Below, in pieces: positions 31,151 to 42,199 of a stretch of 64,000 bases of DNA. The stretch comes from Agapetus fuscipes. Its lineage: Eukaryota > Arthropoda > Insecta > Trichoptera > Glossosomatidae. A program made the position numbers and the translations under genes. The stretch lies in contig OX637342.1 in assembly GCA_951799405.1 (NCBI GenBank), forward strand, positions 15,857,298 to 15,921,297. The letters run 5' to 3'. The notes below the pieces were generated by a model that did not search any database, had not been told where the DNA came from, and saw nothing but the letters and a program-made list of their open reading frames with translations. The first letter of the stretch is position 1. Each line of letters begins with the position of its first letter.

Positions 31151-32097
31151 ATTATTCAGTAAAAAAAAAAAAATGTACAATATAAAATGTAATGTGCTAT
31201 AATATCAATGCCTATGTAATGTGTAATGTGTTATAATATCAATGCCTGTTTCTGGCCAGACAATTATAGGTTGCTGAATTGTATACCGCTTCACAAATTT
31301 GTTAAATTAATTAAAACATAAATTTTCTTGGGGACTCAAGAACGCCTGGGACGCAAAAAGGCTCCCAGAAAAAGAAAAATTGTAAAGAAAAGCATTTCAG
31401 CATAATTTACTTAAAAAATTTCATTCAAAAGGCTAAAGTCAGTACTCACAGGAAATAACACTAAGTAAAAAAAGAATTAGTGATTTTTTCCAACGCCAGG
31501 GCTCCCGATGGGCTTAATCCGGACCTGATCATAAGAATAAAACTTAACGTGAAAACTGAGCTATATCCTTTACAAAAGAAAATGGAAGGAAATTGAAACA
31601 GCACCTCTAGAAAGCGTTTTAGTTTCGTACAAACATTCTTGGTAAGACGCTACGGTTTTTTTACTTTATTTTTAAGTTTACTATGTTATTATAACTGACA
31701 ATGCCTTACAAAATGTTGATGCCACCGTTTTTGAGTTTATCTTTTCTTTGTTGCAGATGTGTCAAGAGCATTTTGAATGCAACTTATGATAAAGTGAATA
31801 ATTTGTCAGAGCATAATGATGTTATCACATTAAAAAACAAATAGCACAAGAAACTGCGCTCGACTTTCTTGCTTCAATGAAATAACAAAAGAAGTGTATA
31901 AAGCTGGAATCATCAACAAGCTAATAAAGTTTCAATATTTATGATTATTCAATTTTGTTCTCATGTTCCAAGGTGTTTCACCATTACTTTATACCAACAC
32001 CTCCTTCGACTACAAATAATAGACGAATCACTTCAACCGTTCTCGATTAATACTGTTACCAACGAACGTCATTTCATTTTTATTATAATAAAATAAA
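31151..32097. other. Intergenic, no gene seen
   Basis: Holds a 35-bp imperfect tandem (TAATGTGCTATAATATCAAT, TAATGTGTTATAATATCAAT at 31179-31250). Otherwise nothing supported. Confidence 0.5.
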
Positions 32098-32335
32098 ATT
32101 ATGATGATTTATTTGAGCGTTTTTTTGTGTGAATCCCCCCTCAAGAGCCCTCTGCGAGCTTGGTGGTCGCTGTATAATGCTCCAATTCTCCCCAGATGGT
32201 GAAAAAAAACAGGATGGACCGATGGAGACCGATATTTGGTAAAGGCACATTCATTTTTCAACCCAACCGGGATTCGAACCAACTACCTTTCAATCACGAG
32301 TCAGAAGTATAAACCACTAGACTACGGACCAATCA
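32098..32335 (-). repeat. SINE-B copy, near full length
   Basis: From the tail (ATGATGATTTATTTGAGCG) to the tRNA-like head at the right (B box complement GGGATTCGAACCAAC, A box complement ACCACTAGACTACGG). Confidence 0.8.
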
Positions 32336-32829
32336 ATGTATAAACTTACTGACCCGACAGACGTTGTCCTGTCAATTTAATTACAATAAATTTGATAGTG
32401 ACCAATTAGTGATGACTTCCTTTCATTGTATGAACAAAAAAAAAAAAAAAATGTCAATTTTAGTGGCACATTTTCGTTTGGCATTAAACATTGCTTCCGA
32501 AGCTGTGAGTTCATCTTAAATCTTACATTGAAAACCGCTCGAGCCAAACTTGTCACAATCCTGATAGTTTCTGACAGGACAATGGCGGACTGCAATAAAG
32601 TAACCGACAATCCCGCGTCGTTTTGTCACTTGGACCCTCGCTGGACAACTACCGAAGCACTTTTTGTAAAATTTTGAAAAAATATTACGCATCTGTGGTC
32701 GCAATTGAATTTTTACTTTAAGCATGTATACAAACAGATGACCGCAAAAACGTGATGCCATACAAGGATAAAAGACAGGCTGAGAATTGAGCAAAATAAA
32801 AATGAATAATATGTAACAATAAAACACAA
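32336..32829. other. Spacer, no gene seen
   Basis: Two overlapping open frames on opposite strands around 32377-32827 have no domain and contain an A15 tract; I do not call them. Confidence 0.4.
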
Positions 32830-32994
32830 AGTTTTTCTACACGAGTTGATTTATTTCCTGAAGCGCTTTCGATGGGATCACATCATAATCAAGAGGACAA
32901 TTAGGGAGTTGTCCTACATATCATAATCAAGAGGACAACTGCAAAGCAACAAGGACAGCGCTCGAGGAAATAACTCAACTCGTGAAGAAAAACT
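32830..32994. repeat. Inverted repeat M8
   Basis: AGTTTTTCTACACGAGTTG pairs with CAACTCGTGAAGAAAAACT; arms are about 38 bp. Inside, ATCATAATCAAGAGGACAA occurs twice. Confidence 0.65.
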
Positions 32995-33112
32995 TATTGC
33001 TTTATTTTGGCATTATTAATTTAAAATTAATCTTCGCAATATCAATACATAAACCCTTAAACTTTTAAAATAAAAATGAGTAAGTTTACCTTTTTTTCAT
33101 TTCAATTTTTGT

Positions 33113-33426
33113 CCAATCGATAGTTCAGTTAGCAGAGCGCTTGAGTTCAAAGACAGAGTGGCAGGGCTCGTTCCCATCGAGGGTGACAGAAATGATTTTC
33201 CGTTCCTGTGTATTATTTTAAACCCAATAATTAGAGAACCGGCAAAGTTTACTCAGCCTTCACAAAAAATTAGAATCAGTCCTCTTGGAAGCTGTGAAAT
33301 CCTCACTATTGAAGTGGTTGGCTTAAAGCCGGCCTCCTTAACTGTGAAAATTAAAAGGTTCCTCTCGCCATACGCGATACCTTCCGGAACAACGCAGTAA
33401 GCAGTTACCTATGTGCAGATTAGTTA
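33113..33426 (+). repeat. SINE-A copy, old
   Basis: CAATCGATAGTTCAGTTAGC, degraded B box GGGCTCGTTCCC, then GAGGGTGACAGAAATGATTT, CAGCCTTCACAAAAAATTAG and AAGTGGTTGGCTTAAAGCCGG. Confidence 0.75.
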
Positions 33427-33479
33427 CACTTACTGGTTCCCATTAGCTCCCTAACTTTATCGGTATTTTTCAGTCAGTT

Positions 33480-33625
33480 CATCCTCAGTCGTCGTGCAGA
33501 GAAGGTGTCTCCTGAAGAACTTAGCTATGTCGCTAAAGAAACGTCGAGAATAATGTAAGTTCTCTTATAACGGTTCGTCTAATATCCGAGTAATAAATTT
33601 TAACTGTGTAGTTATTATTGTTGTA
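33480..33625 (+). repeat. Repeat related to the arms of palindrome M5
   Basis: GTCGCTAAAGAAACGTCGAG, AATAATGTAAGTTCTC and ACGGTTCGTCTAATATCCGA are shared with 42315-42425 and with 51960-52100. Confidence 0.6.
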
Positions 33626-33646
33626 AATATTTTTATTTTGGTTTAA

Positions 33647-33757
33647 AATAAGCACCGAAACGGGATCAAATGAATCATTTAAGACACCCTCGGTGTGGAT
33701 TGAACCCTAGCCTCTGACATGGAACGCAAGAATTCTACCTACTGAGCTTTAGATCCG
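33647..33757 (-). repeat. SINE-A head and 5' body
   Basis: AAGCACCGAAACGGGATC, ACACCCTCGGTGTGG and CTACTGAGCTTTAGATCCGG, the complement of the SINE-A 5' half. Confidence 0.7.
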
Positions 33758-33999
33758 GATTAAAAGAAATAATGTAGTATTAATAGTTTAGTGGGTAGGT
33801 ACAGCACTAAGCACTATGTAGTGATGGGCAGTGTTTGCATTAACTCTCCTCCTTATAAGTAATGCAATATTGATTACACGAGGGATGTTTTACACAGGAT
33901 TACAACCCTGCTCCCCGCAATATACAGATTATACTTAAAACGCTAACAAAACAATGTTTTAATACATCCCTCAAACTGTGCCAAATATATTATATTATT

Positions 34000-34180
34000 C
34001 TTTAGTTATTCAAACACTGTTTTATTTTCACTCTTTATTATTCAATTATTTGGACACAAACGTTTTCGACTACACAGTAATCATCAATCAAGATGATGAT
34101 TACGGTGTAGTCAAAAACGTTTGTGTCCAAATAATTAAATAATAAAGAGTAAAAATAAAACAGTGTTTGAATAACTAAAG
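34000..34180. repeat. Near-perfect palindrome M4 (181 bp)
   Basis: CTTTAGTTATTCAAACACTG pairs with CAGTGTTTGAATAACTAAAG; arms of about 75 bp meet at a short centre (AATCATCAATCAAGATGATG). No coding capacity. Half a related copy lies at 1327-1400. Confidence 0.8.
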
Positions 34181-34359
34181 ATAAGATGAATTTTCACAGT
34201 GTTAATGCACCAACCATCCAAAATATTATATTATTGGTGATAATATATATATCAAGGTGGTGTGTAACGACTCTCTATAATTCTAGAATGATCTTAATAA
34301 TCTGTATAAATTAGGATCAAGATCTCTTGGAAGAACATATATAAATCTCCTAAATAAAT

Positions 34360-34515
34360 CCGCTATGCTGCTAAAGTTCTTACACTTTAGATATCAATCC
34401 AAGTCGGAGCTTGCTAGCGGTTGCGAAAGAACTCCTTAGATAAAAAAAAATACTGTATCACCTTATTTTCGGACACAAATCGCAAGGAACAAGGAATTTA
34501 GCAACATACGCTTCT
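34360..34515. mobile_element. MITE-like element M3, copy 2
   Basis: ATCCGCTATGCTGCTAAAG and TTTAGCAACATACGCTTC ends, interior AGATATCAATCCAAGTCGGAGC as in the other copies. Confidence 0.65.
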
Positions 34516-35164
34516 GTAACATCTGCCGTTCCGTTTCGACTCCACACTCCTTTTAAATTCTCTCAGAGCTTCTTTTTTAACAGAAAGTATTTTTTATCAT
34601 TACTTTTTTTAACATTAAATAATTGTTTTGCCTATCTCCTCGCAAATTATAATCGTGTTGTGATGCCTCGTGACGCGCCAGAGACTGATGTGTGTACCTA
34701 CAGACAGACAGACAGACAGACAGATTTGATGGTGTCTGAAGCCCACAACCTAAACAAGCCTTCCTCATCCACCCTCCCTCCCAATCCACCCACCCCCCCT
34801 GATCCAACCCACCTTAAATACATCGACAGGAAAATCAGAGACGGCGAAAAATTAATTAAACCAAAAAAACATTTTTTTCAACCTCTTTCAGAGTGCATTT
34901 TACTATAGAAGAATAACCGAGAATGCTACTGTTTATTTTTTAAGGAGTGTTGTTACTTTGAAAAAGTAACAATAAAAAAGTAAGTTTAGAAAGATGAGAA
35001 GGATTCAGTGGTCAGGTTCTAGGCCTTGCAATTTCTCTTACATAAGCCATTAAAATACTGATTAAACTGATTATATCTACTAGTAGGTACATTCACAAAT
35101 GATGCAATGAAAGCTCACTATCTTTTAAGTGAATCCTAAGTTACAAAAAGTGTTTGGTCAGTAG
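34516..35164. other. Spacer with an ACAG microsatellite
   Basis: A short run of ACAG repeats near 34700-34725; no supported gene. Confidence 0.5.
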
Positions 35165-35167
35165 ATG

Positions 35168-35198
<31 letters not shown>

Positions 35199-35426
35199 AG
35201 TATTTTTATAGCGCCTTTTCATGACTCTTGGTCATCCCAAAGGCGCTTGCTCATATGAGCGCGCGAACAGGTGGGTCTTCAACCCCTTTCTAAAAGTACT
35301 CTCCAGATCCATTTCGCGCAGGTCATCTGGGAGGCCGTTCCATATCGTTGGAGCAGCCACCTTGAAGGCTCGATCTCCAAAAAAAAAAAAAATATATATA
35401 ATAAATAGGTCCCGAAGCGCCACATG
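35165..35426 (-). repeat. LINE 3' end (reverse transcriptase C-terminus)
   Basis: The minus strand codes for FKVAAPTIWNGLPDDLRE followed by LKTHLFARSY, the usual last segment of a CR1/L2/Jockey-type LINE protein, then a stop, short 3' UTR, and a (TTA)n tail at 35168-35197. The rest of the element is absent, as in typical 5' truncation. Confidence 0.7.
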
Positions 35427-35480
35427 CGACCCCTTGAGGATAACGTAGGTAAAAAGGCACTACATGTGTTGCTTAGTTGC
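35398..35480 (+). repeat. SINE-A 3' body fragment
   Basis: ATAAATAGGTCCCGAAGCGCC, ACATGCGACCCCTTGAGG and GTGTTGCTTAGTTGCG. Confidence 0.65.
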
Positions 35481-35624
35481 GTTTTTTTTTTGCATTGTTT
35501 ATGAGCTCTAATAATATCTGCATTTATGCATAAAAGCAAAAAAAAAACAAAATTTCTCCTAAGTATGCCTTCTTAGGCGAAAAGATTAGAGTTTATAAAT
35601 ATATTTATTTATTTTCAATCTACA

Positions 35625-35852
35625 ATCTAAGCTGCAAAGATATTATGTTAATATTAAATGTATGCCCACAGTCAGGCACATGTAGTTTCACGCCTACACA
35701 TTCTGCATGTGTGCATGCAAATAAACAAAACCTCACATGAGCATAAACCTTGCAACTCCTACCACCTTTCGCTGAAACCGGGGTAGCATTTGCAAAAGTG
35801 CACCAATTTTTACAGCACGAGGTTCAGCTTCATACCAACCTCACAGTCAAGC
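35625..35852 (-). repeat. R250 copy, diverged
   Basis: CAATCTAAGCTGCAAAGATA to CATACCAACCTCACAGTCAAG. Confidence 0.75.
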
Positions 35853-36019
35853 AGCCCATTGTCGATTTATAATTTATTTTTTAAAAATATTATCAACAAT
35901 TTGGTGTTAATTTTTTTATGAAGCTAGAAAGTTTTTTTTCAAGAAATCCTGCGCAGGAGACTCTCTAGATTCTAGAGACTCTAGGGGTCTATGACACTTG
36001 TTGTAGTGCCGCAAAGGTG

Positions 36020-36253
36020 TACGAGCTTGGTCGTCGCTACAAAACGTCAATACTCAAGCAAGATCCAGGTGCTGTAAGGCTGGATGGACGTTTTAGTGAC
36101 CGGTCTTTGGTAAAGGTTTTATGATTTTGTTCAACCCAGCGAAGAGCATATTTGGAAATATAGATTGTAAATTTTTTGTGTTCCGCCTGGATCCGAATCC
36201 ACAACCTTCCATTTACGAGTCCGAAGTGTTGCCCCTGGACTACGGACCGGTCT
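36020..36253 (-). repeat. SINE-B copy
   Basis: ACGAGCTTGGTCGTCGCTAC through CAACCCAGCGAAGAGCATAT to the head complement CTGGACTACGGACCGG. Confidence 0.8.
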
Positions 36254-36514
36254 AAGAATTTATTTTTTGTACAATATCTGCACGCGCTGGCACTGCCTGG
36301 TGCATGAATGAGCAGACATAATCCCCAGTAACCACAATATGGAGCTCAGCGCGCTAATGGACCGAGGATTAAAATATTCCCGCTCCGTGCCTGCCCCTCC
36401 CCGCGTCACAGTCCGACACCTAAGCACGCCGCTGCTCAAACTTAGGGTGCCGATAAAAAATAATTATTAAAATAACCTGTCCATTATGACTTTATATTCC
36501 GTGATCTGTGATTA

Positions 36515-36727
36515 TGACTGACAAAGTATGTATACAGAGAAAGTGGGAAAGGAAAAACAGGTAAGGGACGACAGAGAAAAGTATGGAGTGCTCAGATTGA
36601 GAAGATTGTGAAAGAATGAGATACACAAAGCGAGCGTTAAAGAAGAAAATACTTGAAAAGGGTGATGGATATGAATGAATTGAAAGAGGTATGCGTAATG
36701 ATAGGAAGAACAGCTGGTCTCCTGCCC
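36515..36727 (+). repeat. LINE 3' fragment
   Basis: Degraded C-terminal code of a LINE protein: AGTGGGAAAGGAAAAACAGG, AGATTGAGAAGATTGTGAAAG and GTGATGGATATGAATGAATTG. It is repeated in the next fragment, suggesting two insertions or a tandem duplication. Confidence 0.6.
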
Positions 36728-36734
36728 CACAAGT

Positions 36735-37050
36735 GAAAACAAACTAATTTTATATTTGAGATCTACTAAAAGTATGTACGGTGGAAACATAGTATTTGAG
36801 AGGCAAGACATGAAAATTTCTGTAGGATAGAGTTAGGAATGAATAGGTGAACAAAGAATGTAAGTTGAAAGAGGATGGGAAAGTCAGGGTAAAAAATAAT
36901 GTGATGAGATGGTGTGGGCATGTGGAAAGACTGACCAAGTAGATATACAGAGGAAGTGTGAAAGGAAAAAAAGGTAAGTGACGACCTAAAAAAATTTGGA
37001 GTAATCAGATTGAGGAGATTGTGAAAGAATGGGATATACAAAGTGAGTAA
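36735..37050 (+). repeat. LINE 3' fragment, second copy
   Basis: GAGATGGTGTGGGCATGTGG codes the RWCGHVER motif found near the end of many LINE proteins; then GAAGTGTGAAAGGAAAAAAGG and GAGGAGATTGTGAAAGAATGG. Confidence 0.65.
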
Positions 37051-37059
37051 TCTGTAATC

Positions 37060-37298
37060 CATAATCTAAGTTGCAAAGATATATTAACATTTAAAGCTCA
37101 TATCAAATGTATGGCCACGAACAGACACGTGTAGTTCGCGCTTACAAATGCTGAATGTGTACTTACAAATAAAAGCCAAACCTCAAATGAACATATTATA
37201 CGCTACAACTTTTGCCGACCTTCCCTGGCCCAGGGGTGACATTGGCAAAGTGAACCGTTTTTACAGTATGGGGGTCAGCCATATACCAACCTATTAGT
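37060..37298 (-). repeat. R250 copy inserted in LINE remnant
   Basis: CATAATCTAAGTTGCAAAG to ATACCAACCTATTAGTG. LINE sequence breaks at 37050 (AAGTGAG) and resumes at 37303 (AAAGAAGAAAATGTATG). Confidence 0.8.
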
Positions 37299-37299
37299 G

Positions 37300-37440
37300 T
37301 GAAAGAAGAAAATGTATGAAAAAGGTGATGGATACGAATGAAATGAAAGAGGTATGTAAGGATAGGATAGGAAGAAATGGAGGCAGCTCTGCAGAAGCTT
37401 TGGCCACCCTTCGCGTAACGGCGACAGAGTTACAGTTACA
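37300..37440 (+). repeat. LINE 3' end resuming after R250
   Basis: AAAGGTGATGGATACGAATG, GAGGCAGCTCTGCAGAAGC and AACGGCGACAGAGTTACAG; the last part matches 58520-58585. Confidence 0.6.
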
Positions 37441-38096
37441 GTTAGGAAGAAGATCGTTTCCTCATAACCTTCTCTCAGGGTCAGTCTCCCCTCCTCTGAC
37501 CCACGCCCCGTATATCCATCCCATCCGGGGATGTGTCACAGGACTCGCATGCAAAAATTATGTGAGATGCGAGTGGCAGAAGGCCCTCCCGTGAAGCTAC
37601 ACTTTACCAAGTGTTTACACAAAGCAGAGGAGGCTCAGAAATCACTGAAAGATTATAGCCGTGAGGGTTTAGAGCTCGAGGATTTTAAATCTACAAACAA
37701 AAATGCAAAGTTTCCTCACAGTTTAACATTCAATGTTTATCTCTTGTGTTTAGACACATCATTGCTTTTCATCAAATTGAAACTGTGTACCACAGATGAA
37801 GATGGCTACAAGTGTCTGTTGATTTTTTCTTGCTCGCGTCCAGCGTGAATAAATAAATAGGTTCCTAGCGTCTCGCTTCCATGTGCCTGTGATCTGTATC
37901 TCTAACGACGTGTCAATTGTGAAGCATTGACAGCAAATTAAGCCGCCATTCGAGGAGAGGCCATCATAACGTATTTTATCATTTCATAGAAAGTAATCCG
38001 AGCTGTGGCGTACACACGAACCAAGTGAACAAGACAGCTTAGCTTGATAATTTATTATCTATCTATAAGCTAAGTTGCAGAGATACATTATATTAG
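37441..38096. other. Spacer, no gene seen
   Basis: An open frame of about 100 codons near 37531-37848 has no recognisable domain and is not called. Confidence 0.4.
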
Positions 38097-38412
38097 GCTG
38101 ATTTGATGCTGGAGTGATGTTTTCCGGGATCTGTTGCCGTGCTCTGTGGGAGCTGGAACTTCAGTACGTTTCACCCATTTCTACGATTGGCTTTATCAGC
38201 GTGAAGTGTGATGATGATGATGATATTGATGAGATTTGATTGAGTGAAGAATGATCTTGATGAGAACTGTGAAGTTCTCATCAAGATCATCATCATCATC
38301 ATACTTCACGCTGAAGAAGCCCGTCGTAGAAATGAGCGAAACGTCCGGAAGCTCCAGCTCCCACAGACCACGGCAACAGATCCCGGAAAATATCACTCCA
38401 GCATCATCAGCC
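38097..38412. repeat. Large inverted repeat M6 (316 bp)
   Basis: GATGCTGGAGTGATGTTTTCC pairs with GAAAATATCACTCCAGCATC; arms of about 140 bp include GTAGAAATGAGCGAAACGTCC, and the centre carries GATGAT repeats and a second small inverted repeat (TTGATGAGAACT/AGTTCTCATCAA). Confidence 0.8.
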
Positions 38413-38433
38413 GGCCGTGTAAGACTAAAAATC

Positions 38434-38567
38434 TTAGGCTGATTTATTTGGTGAGCGCCGTTTTTGTTGGAATCACACCTCAATAGCCCTCTGCGAGCAA
38501 TTGGTCGTCGCTGTAGAAAGCGCTAATTCTCAAGCAAGACCCAGTTGCTGTAAGGCTGGATGGACCT
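38434..38567 (-). repeat. SINE-B 3' half
   Basis: AGGCTGATTTATTTGGTGAG through GTAAGGCTGGATGGACCT. Confidence 0.8.
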
Positions 38568-38573
38568 ACCTTC

Positions 38574-38670
38574 CGACCTAGGTGCCGACCTTCCTTGAAA
38601 CAAGGGTAACATTCGCAAAGTGAACCATTTTTTTAGAGTAAGGGTGGTCAGCCTCATACCAACCTTATAA
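38574..38670 (-). repeat. R250 fragment, head end
   Basis: CGACCTTCCTTGAAACAAGGG to CATACCAACCTTATAA, lying between SINE-B and SINE-A pieces. Confidence 0.75.
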
Positions 38671-38671
38671 T

Positions 38672-38985
38672 CCGGTCGATAGCTCAGTTGGTACGGTGCT
38701 TACATTCCTTGCCGAGAGCTCCGTTTCGAATCCCACCAAGGGTGTCAGAAATGATAACTTGTTTCGGTGTTTATTCCAAACTCTAAATAAAAACCGCCAA
38801 TATATACTCTGCCTTCACAATAAATGAGTAGGTACCAGTCCGCTCATGAGCTAGGAAACCCCCACTTCAACTAAGATGGCTGGCGTGAGGCCGGCATAAA
38901 TAAATAGGGTCCAAATCGCCACATGCGATCGATCCCTTAAGAAATAACACTTTATGTGTAGATTAGTAGGATTGTGTAGCGTTTT
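38672..38985 (+). repeat. SINE-A copy, near full length
   Basis: CCGGTCGATAGCTCAGTTGG, B box CCGTTTCGAATCCC, GAGCTAGGAAACCCCCAC, AATAGGGTCCAAATCGCC, TTTATGTGTAGATTAG. Confidence 0.85.
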
Positions 38986-40566
38986 TTTACTCGGATACTA
39001 AATACAACTTATCAGCTGTTCTATACAACTTGCACACTACATTGATGTGAACAACCTGCGATCTGGACTGAGCCTACGTATGCTTTAATTTCAGTAGCTT
39101 TTAGTGATCAATTCGAGATGCATAAGAAATTAATTCAGCGTCTTGGTGTGTCAATAACATGCCCGGCTTACAATCCCATAAAAAACGTCTTACATTCTTG
39201 AATTGTAATTATCATTAAAGTGCATTGTTATCGGACAACAAATCTTGATCCTTCTGTTCAACTACCAAGAAATACTTGTATCAATTAATAATCACACTGG
39301 CAAAAAGTTGAATGCATCAATAACGATTAATCTCATTTTTTTATCACTTCATCTAAGTACCTTTATTTTAATATTAAATTGTGTTTCATAAACGAATAGC
39401 AATAGCTAACTCAAGCGAAACCATTTTGAATTAGATATTTGAAATTGTAACTAGGTAGGTACGTATATGTTCGAAATTTAAATTTGAAATGTAACATTTA
39501 AAGGTTGGTGTTTGTGATTGAAACATTCATACCACCCTTCTATTTTTTTAATTAATAGAGCTACAAAATAAAAATGTTGCAATACTGAAAAATACTTTTC
39601 TATACGTCCATACATAAAAAATGAAATTTAGATTATTGTTATCCAGCCTTGGATGGCATTTTCAGTTTATTCTCGCTAATTACACAGGTAAAATGTCAGC
39701 CTGTGTGATACGAGCACTGGTAGTTTGCAACTTTGCTCTCCTTTGTACGGGATCCATCCCATAATGACATAATAAGTAACCAAAGATCAAAGGGGTGGCC
39801 TTCTCATCGTTACAAACGAGAGCGACTCTTGTTATTCGTTACAAATTATTACGCTAACGGGCCGTAATGGCTACGTGCACCTACTTTACCTGGAATACGT
39901 ACAGGGAAAAGCAGAACAGAACTGGAAAAACTTAACTAAAAAAATAAACATGAAATTTACCTATTTCACAAAACTATCATTCTACTAACACTTATTTTAA
40001 TTTCAATATTTTTTTTCTTGGCGGGCACACGTCACTTTTGTACGGGACTATTGCCCTGAATATCCAAGAAAAAAAATGTATGCCTTTTCTATAGCAATCC
40101 AGCCGCGTGACGGCACAATTTTGTCTATGTCAACTCATATGCGGACCTCATTGTTGTTTCCTGGAGATTACGATACGTAATATTGATCTTAAAAGAAAAT
40201 CTTAGAAAAATATATAGTAAATGTACAATAAGTACAGGTAGGTGCCTATACAGAATGGGATTGTTAGTTACCCGATGATGGAAGTGATTCCGAACATATT
40301 TGTAACATACTTACTCAAAAAATGAATTCCCACAGTGTTTCACAAAAATCTGTTGAAAATTTATTATCTTCTTCTGTCTTAATCCTAATATTGGCTTGCA
40401 ATAATTCTCTTCAATCTTTCTCGCCATTCTTCCCTGTCTGTGGCAACTTTTTTGAGCTCCTCAATCATAGATAATATATCATTCTAAATATTCGTTGAAT
40501 CGCATGTATGCCAAAAAAAATCTAGCATAGTTTTAAAGAGATTAATAAGAAAGCATATATTTAATA
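38986..40566. other. Intergenic, no gene seen
   Basis: About 1.6 kb of AT-rich spacer; the only recognised item is the short repeat at 40085-40175. Confidence 0.5.
40085..40175 (+). repeat. Unclassified repeat shared with 26620 and 43125
   Basis: TAGCAATCCAGCCGCGTGACG, ACAATTTTGTCTATG and CTCATTGTTGTTTCC. Confidence 0.45.
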
Positions 40567-40763
40567 TATAATCTAAGCTGCAAAGATATGTATCATTTGA
40601 GATTCATATTAAATGTATTCCCACAAGCAGACACGCATAATTTCGCGCTCACACATGCCGCATGTGGACCTACAATATAAAAAACCCAATCTCAAATGAG
40701 CATAAGCCCTGCAGCTCTTGCCGACCTTCCCTGAAGCAGGGGTGACATTGGCAAAGTGAACTT
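40567..40763 (-). repeat. R250 copy, head missing
   Basis: TATAATCTAAGCTGCAAAG to GACATTGGCAAAGTGAAC. Confidence 0.8.
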
Positions 40764-40802
40764 AATTGTCAAAGTAAACTAATAATTCCAAAAATGCACT
40801 AA

Positions 40803-40870
40803 GCCTTTATTTACGGTCCATACATGCTTCCTTCATTTCATCCAGAGTTACAACTTTTTTCATATAAGCT
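40803..40870 (-). repeat. LINE 3' fragment
   Basis: TTCATTTCATCCAGAGTTAC and TTTTTTCATATAAGC are similar to the LINE end at 52280-52320. Confidence 0.4.
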
Positions 40871-41185
40871 GCTTATTCATAATGGAAAACCTAAGTATCT
40901 CCTTTCTAAATCAGCCCCTATTTCGCTTCTGCCCATCATCCAGCCTCCGCCAATTAGTAGTTCTCGAGTTACGTCGAGTTTCGGCCGCCCCACCGCACGG
41001 CGTCCTCCGGCGCAGTCTGTCTTCCTTCCACCACCAGCCTGGTGTACTCCCAGCCTGCTTGTGCTCCCTCCAGCTCCTCACTCCTGCCAGGATTAGAGAC
41101 AACCAGGCAAATGAGGTTTACACAGTCTGACAGACTTCCGCCATCAAACAAGGGGGTGACGTTTGTGAAGGAAATTCATACAGCA
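40871..41185. other. GC-rich spacer, no gene called
   Basis: 40930-41100 is G+C-rich and open in several frames on both strands. No domain is recognisable. It might be a decayed element or exon. Confidence 0.3.
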
Positions 41186-41245
41186 AGACCCCTTCGGAGC
41201 AAAACGCGGCAAGAAGTTACATTATATGTGCAGCGTTAGTAGCGC
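41186..41245 (+). repeat. SINE-A 3' fragment
   Basis: AAGACCCCTTCGGAGCAAAAC and CAAGAAGTTACATTATATG. Confidence 0.6.
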
Positions 41246-41297
41246 TTAGTAAGATTGTTTTATACAAAAAGGAAACAATGAATTTTCTTTTTATGCT

Positions 41298-41555
41298 TCC
41301 TTGACTTAGTTGGTATGCGGCTGACCACCCATGCTGTAAAAAATGGTTCACTTTGCAAATGTCACCCCTGTTTCTGGGAAGGTCGACAAGAGTTGCAGGA
41401 TGTATGTCCATTTGAGATTTGGGTTTTTATGTTGCAGGTTCACATGCGGCATGTGCAAGTGCGAACTTGTACCTACGTGTCTGCTTGTGAGAATGCATAT
41501 AATGTGAATCCCCATTGTTATATATCTTTGCAACTTAGATAAGGTTATATTAGAT
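41298..41555 (+). repeat. R250 copy, full length
   Basis: CCTTGACTTAGTTGGTATGCGG to TTTGCAACTTAGATAAGG. Confidence 0.85.
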
Positions 41556-41769
41556 GACAATCAGCCTTGAAAATGCTTTCTTCTCATGTAAGCGAAACGT
41601 CGGCAGATAAAAAATCTGCGAATAGAAAGTGGTCTAACCTGAAAAAATTCCGAAATAATTTGTCAGGCATCGCCGATCATGAAAATAAAAACTTAAGATA
41701 TTATTTTTTTAATGAAAGAAGCAATGGCAAATTTCTGAAAATAGTATTTTAGAGCACTCAACTGTACCT

Positions 41770-41999
41770 TTAGTACGAGTTGCAAAACTTGAGTAATGTA
41801 AAGTTTACGGCAATTATTAAAGAGTGATTTCCCCCAAAATCTGCCGTTTTTGTTTGTTTGAATTTTATTTTCTTCATCAATGTAACTCTTTTGCTAAGAC
41901 CATAAAGTGTAAAAAACAAAAACGGCAGAATTTGGGAGATATCACGCTTTAATATTTTCCGTAAACTTTACTTTTCTCAAGTTTTGCAACTCGTACTAA
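41770..41999. mobile_element. MITE-like element M7 with long inverted ends
   Basis: TTAGTACGAGTTGCAAAACTT pairs with AAGTTTTGCAACTCGTACTAA; arms of about 85 bp surround about 55 bp. No coding capacity. Confidence 0.8.
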
Positions 42000-42199
42000 G
42001 GGTTCTGGTCAGTGGTCGCTAAAAGCTCGATCCTCATCAAATACTTATTGTGAGGCTAGATGAACCATTCTGACCAGTTTCAAGAAAGGCTTACAATTTC
42101 TAACGCGAGGTTTCTTTGAAAGTCAATTCATTGTATTTTTTTGTTCTTCTGGAAATCGAACCATTTGCTTTCCAATCAGTCATGTGATATTGATCCACC

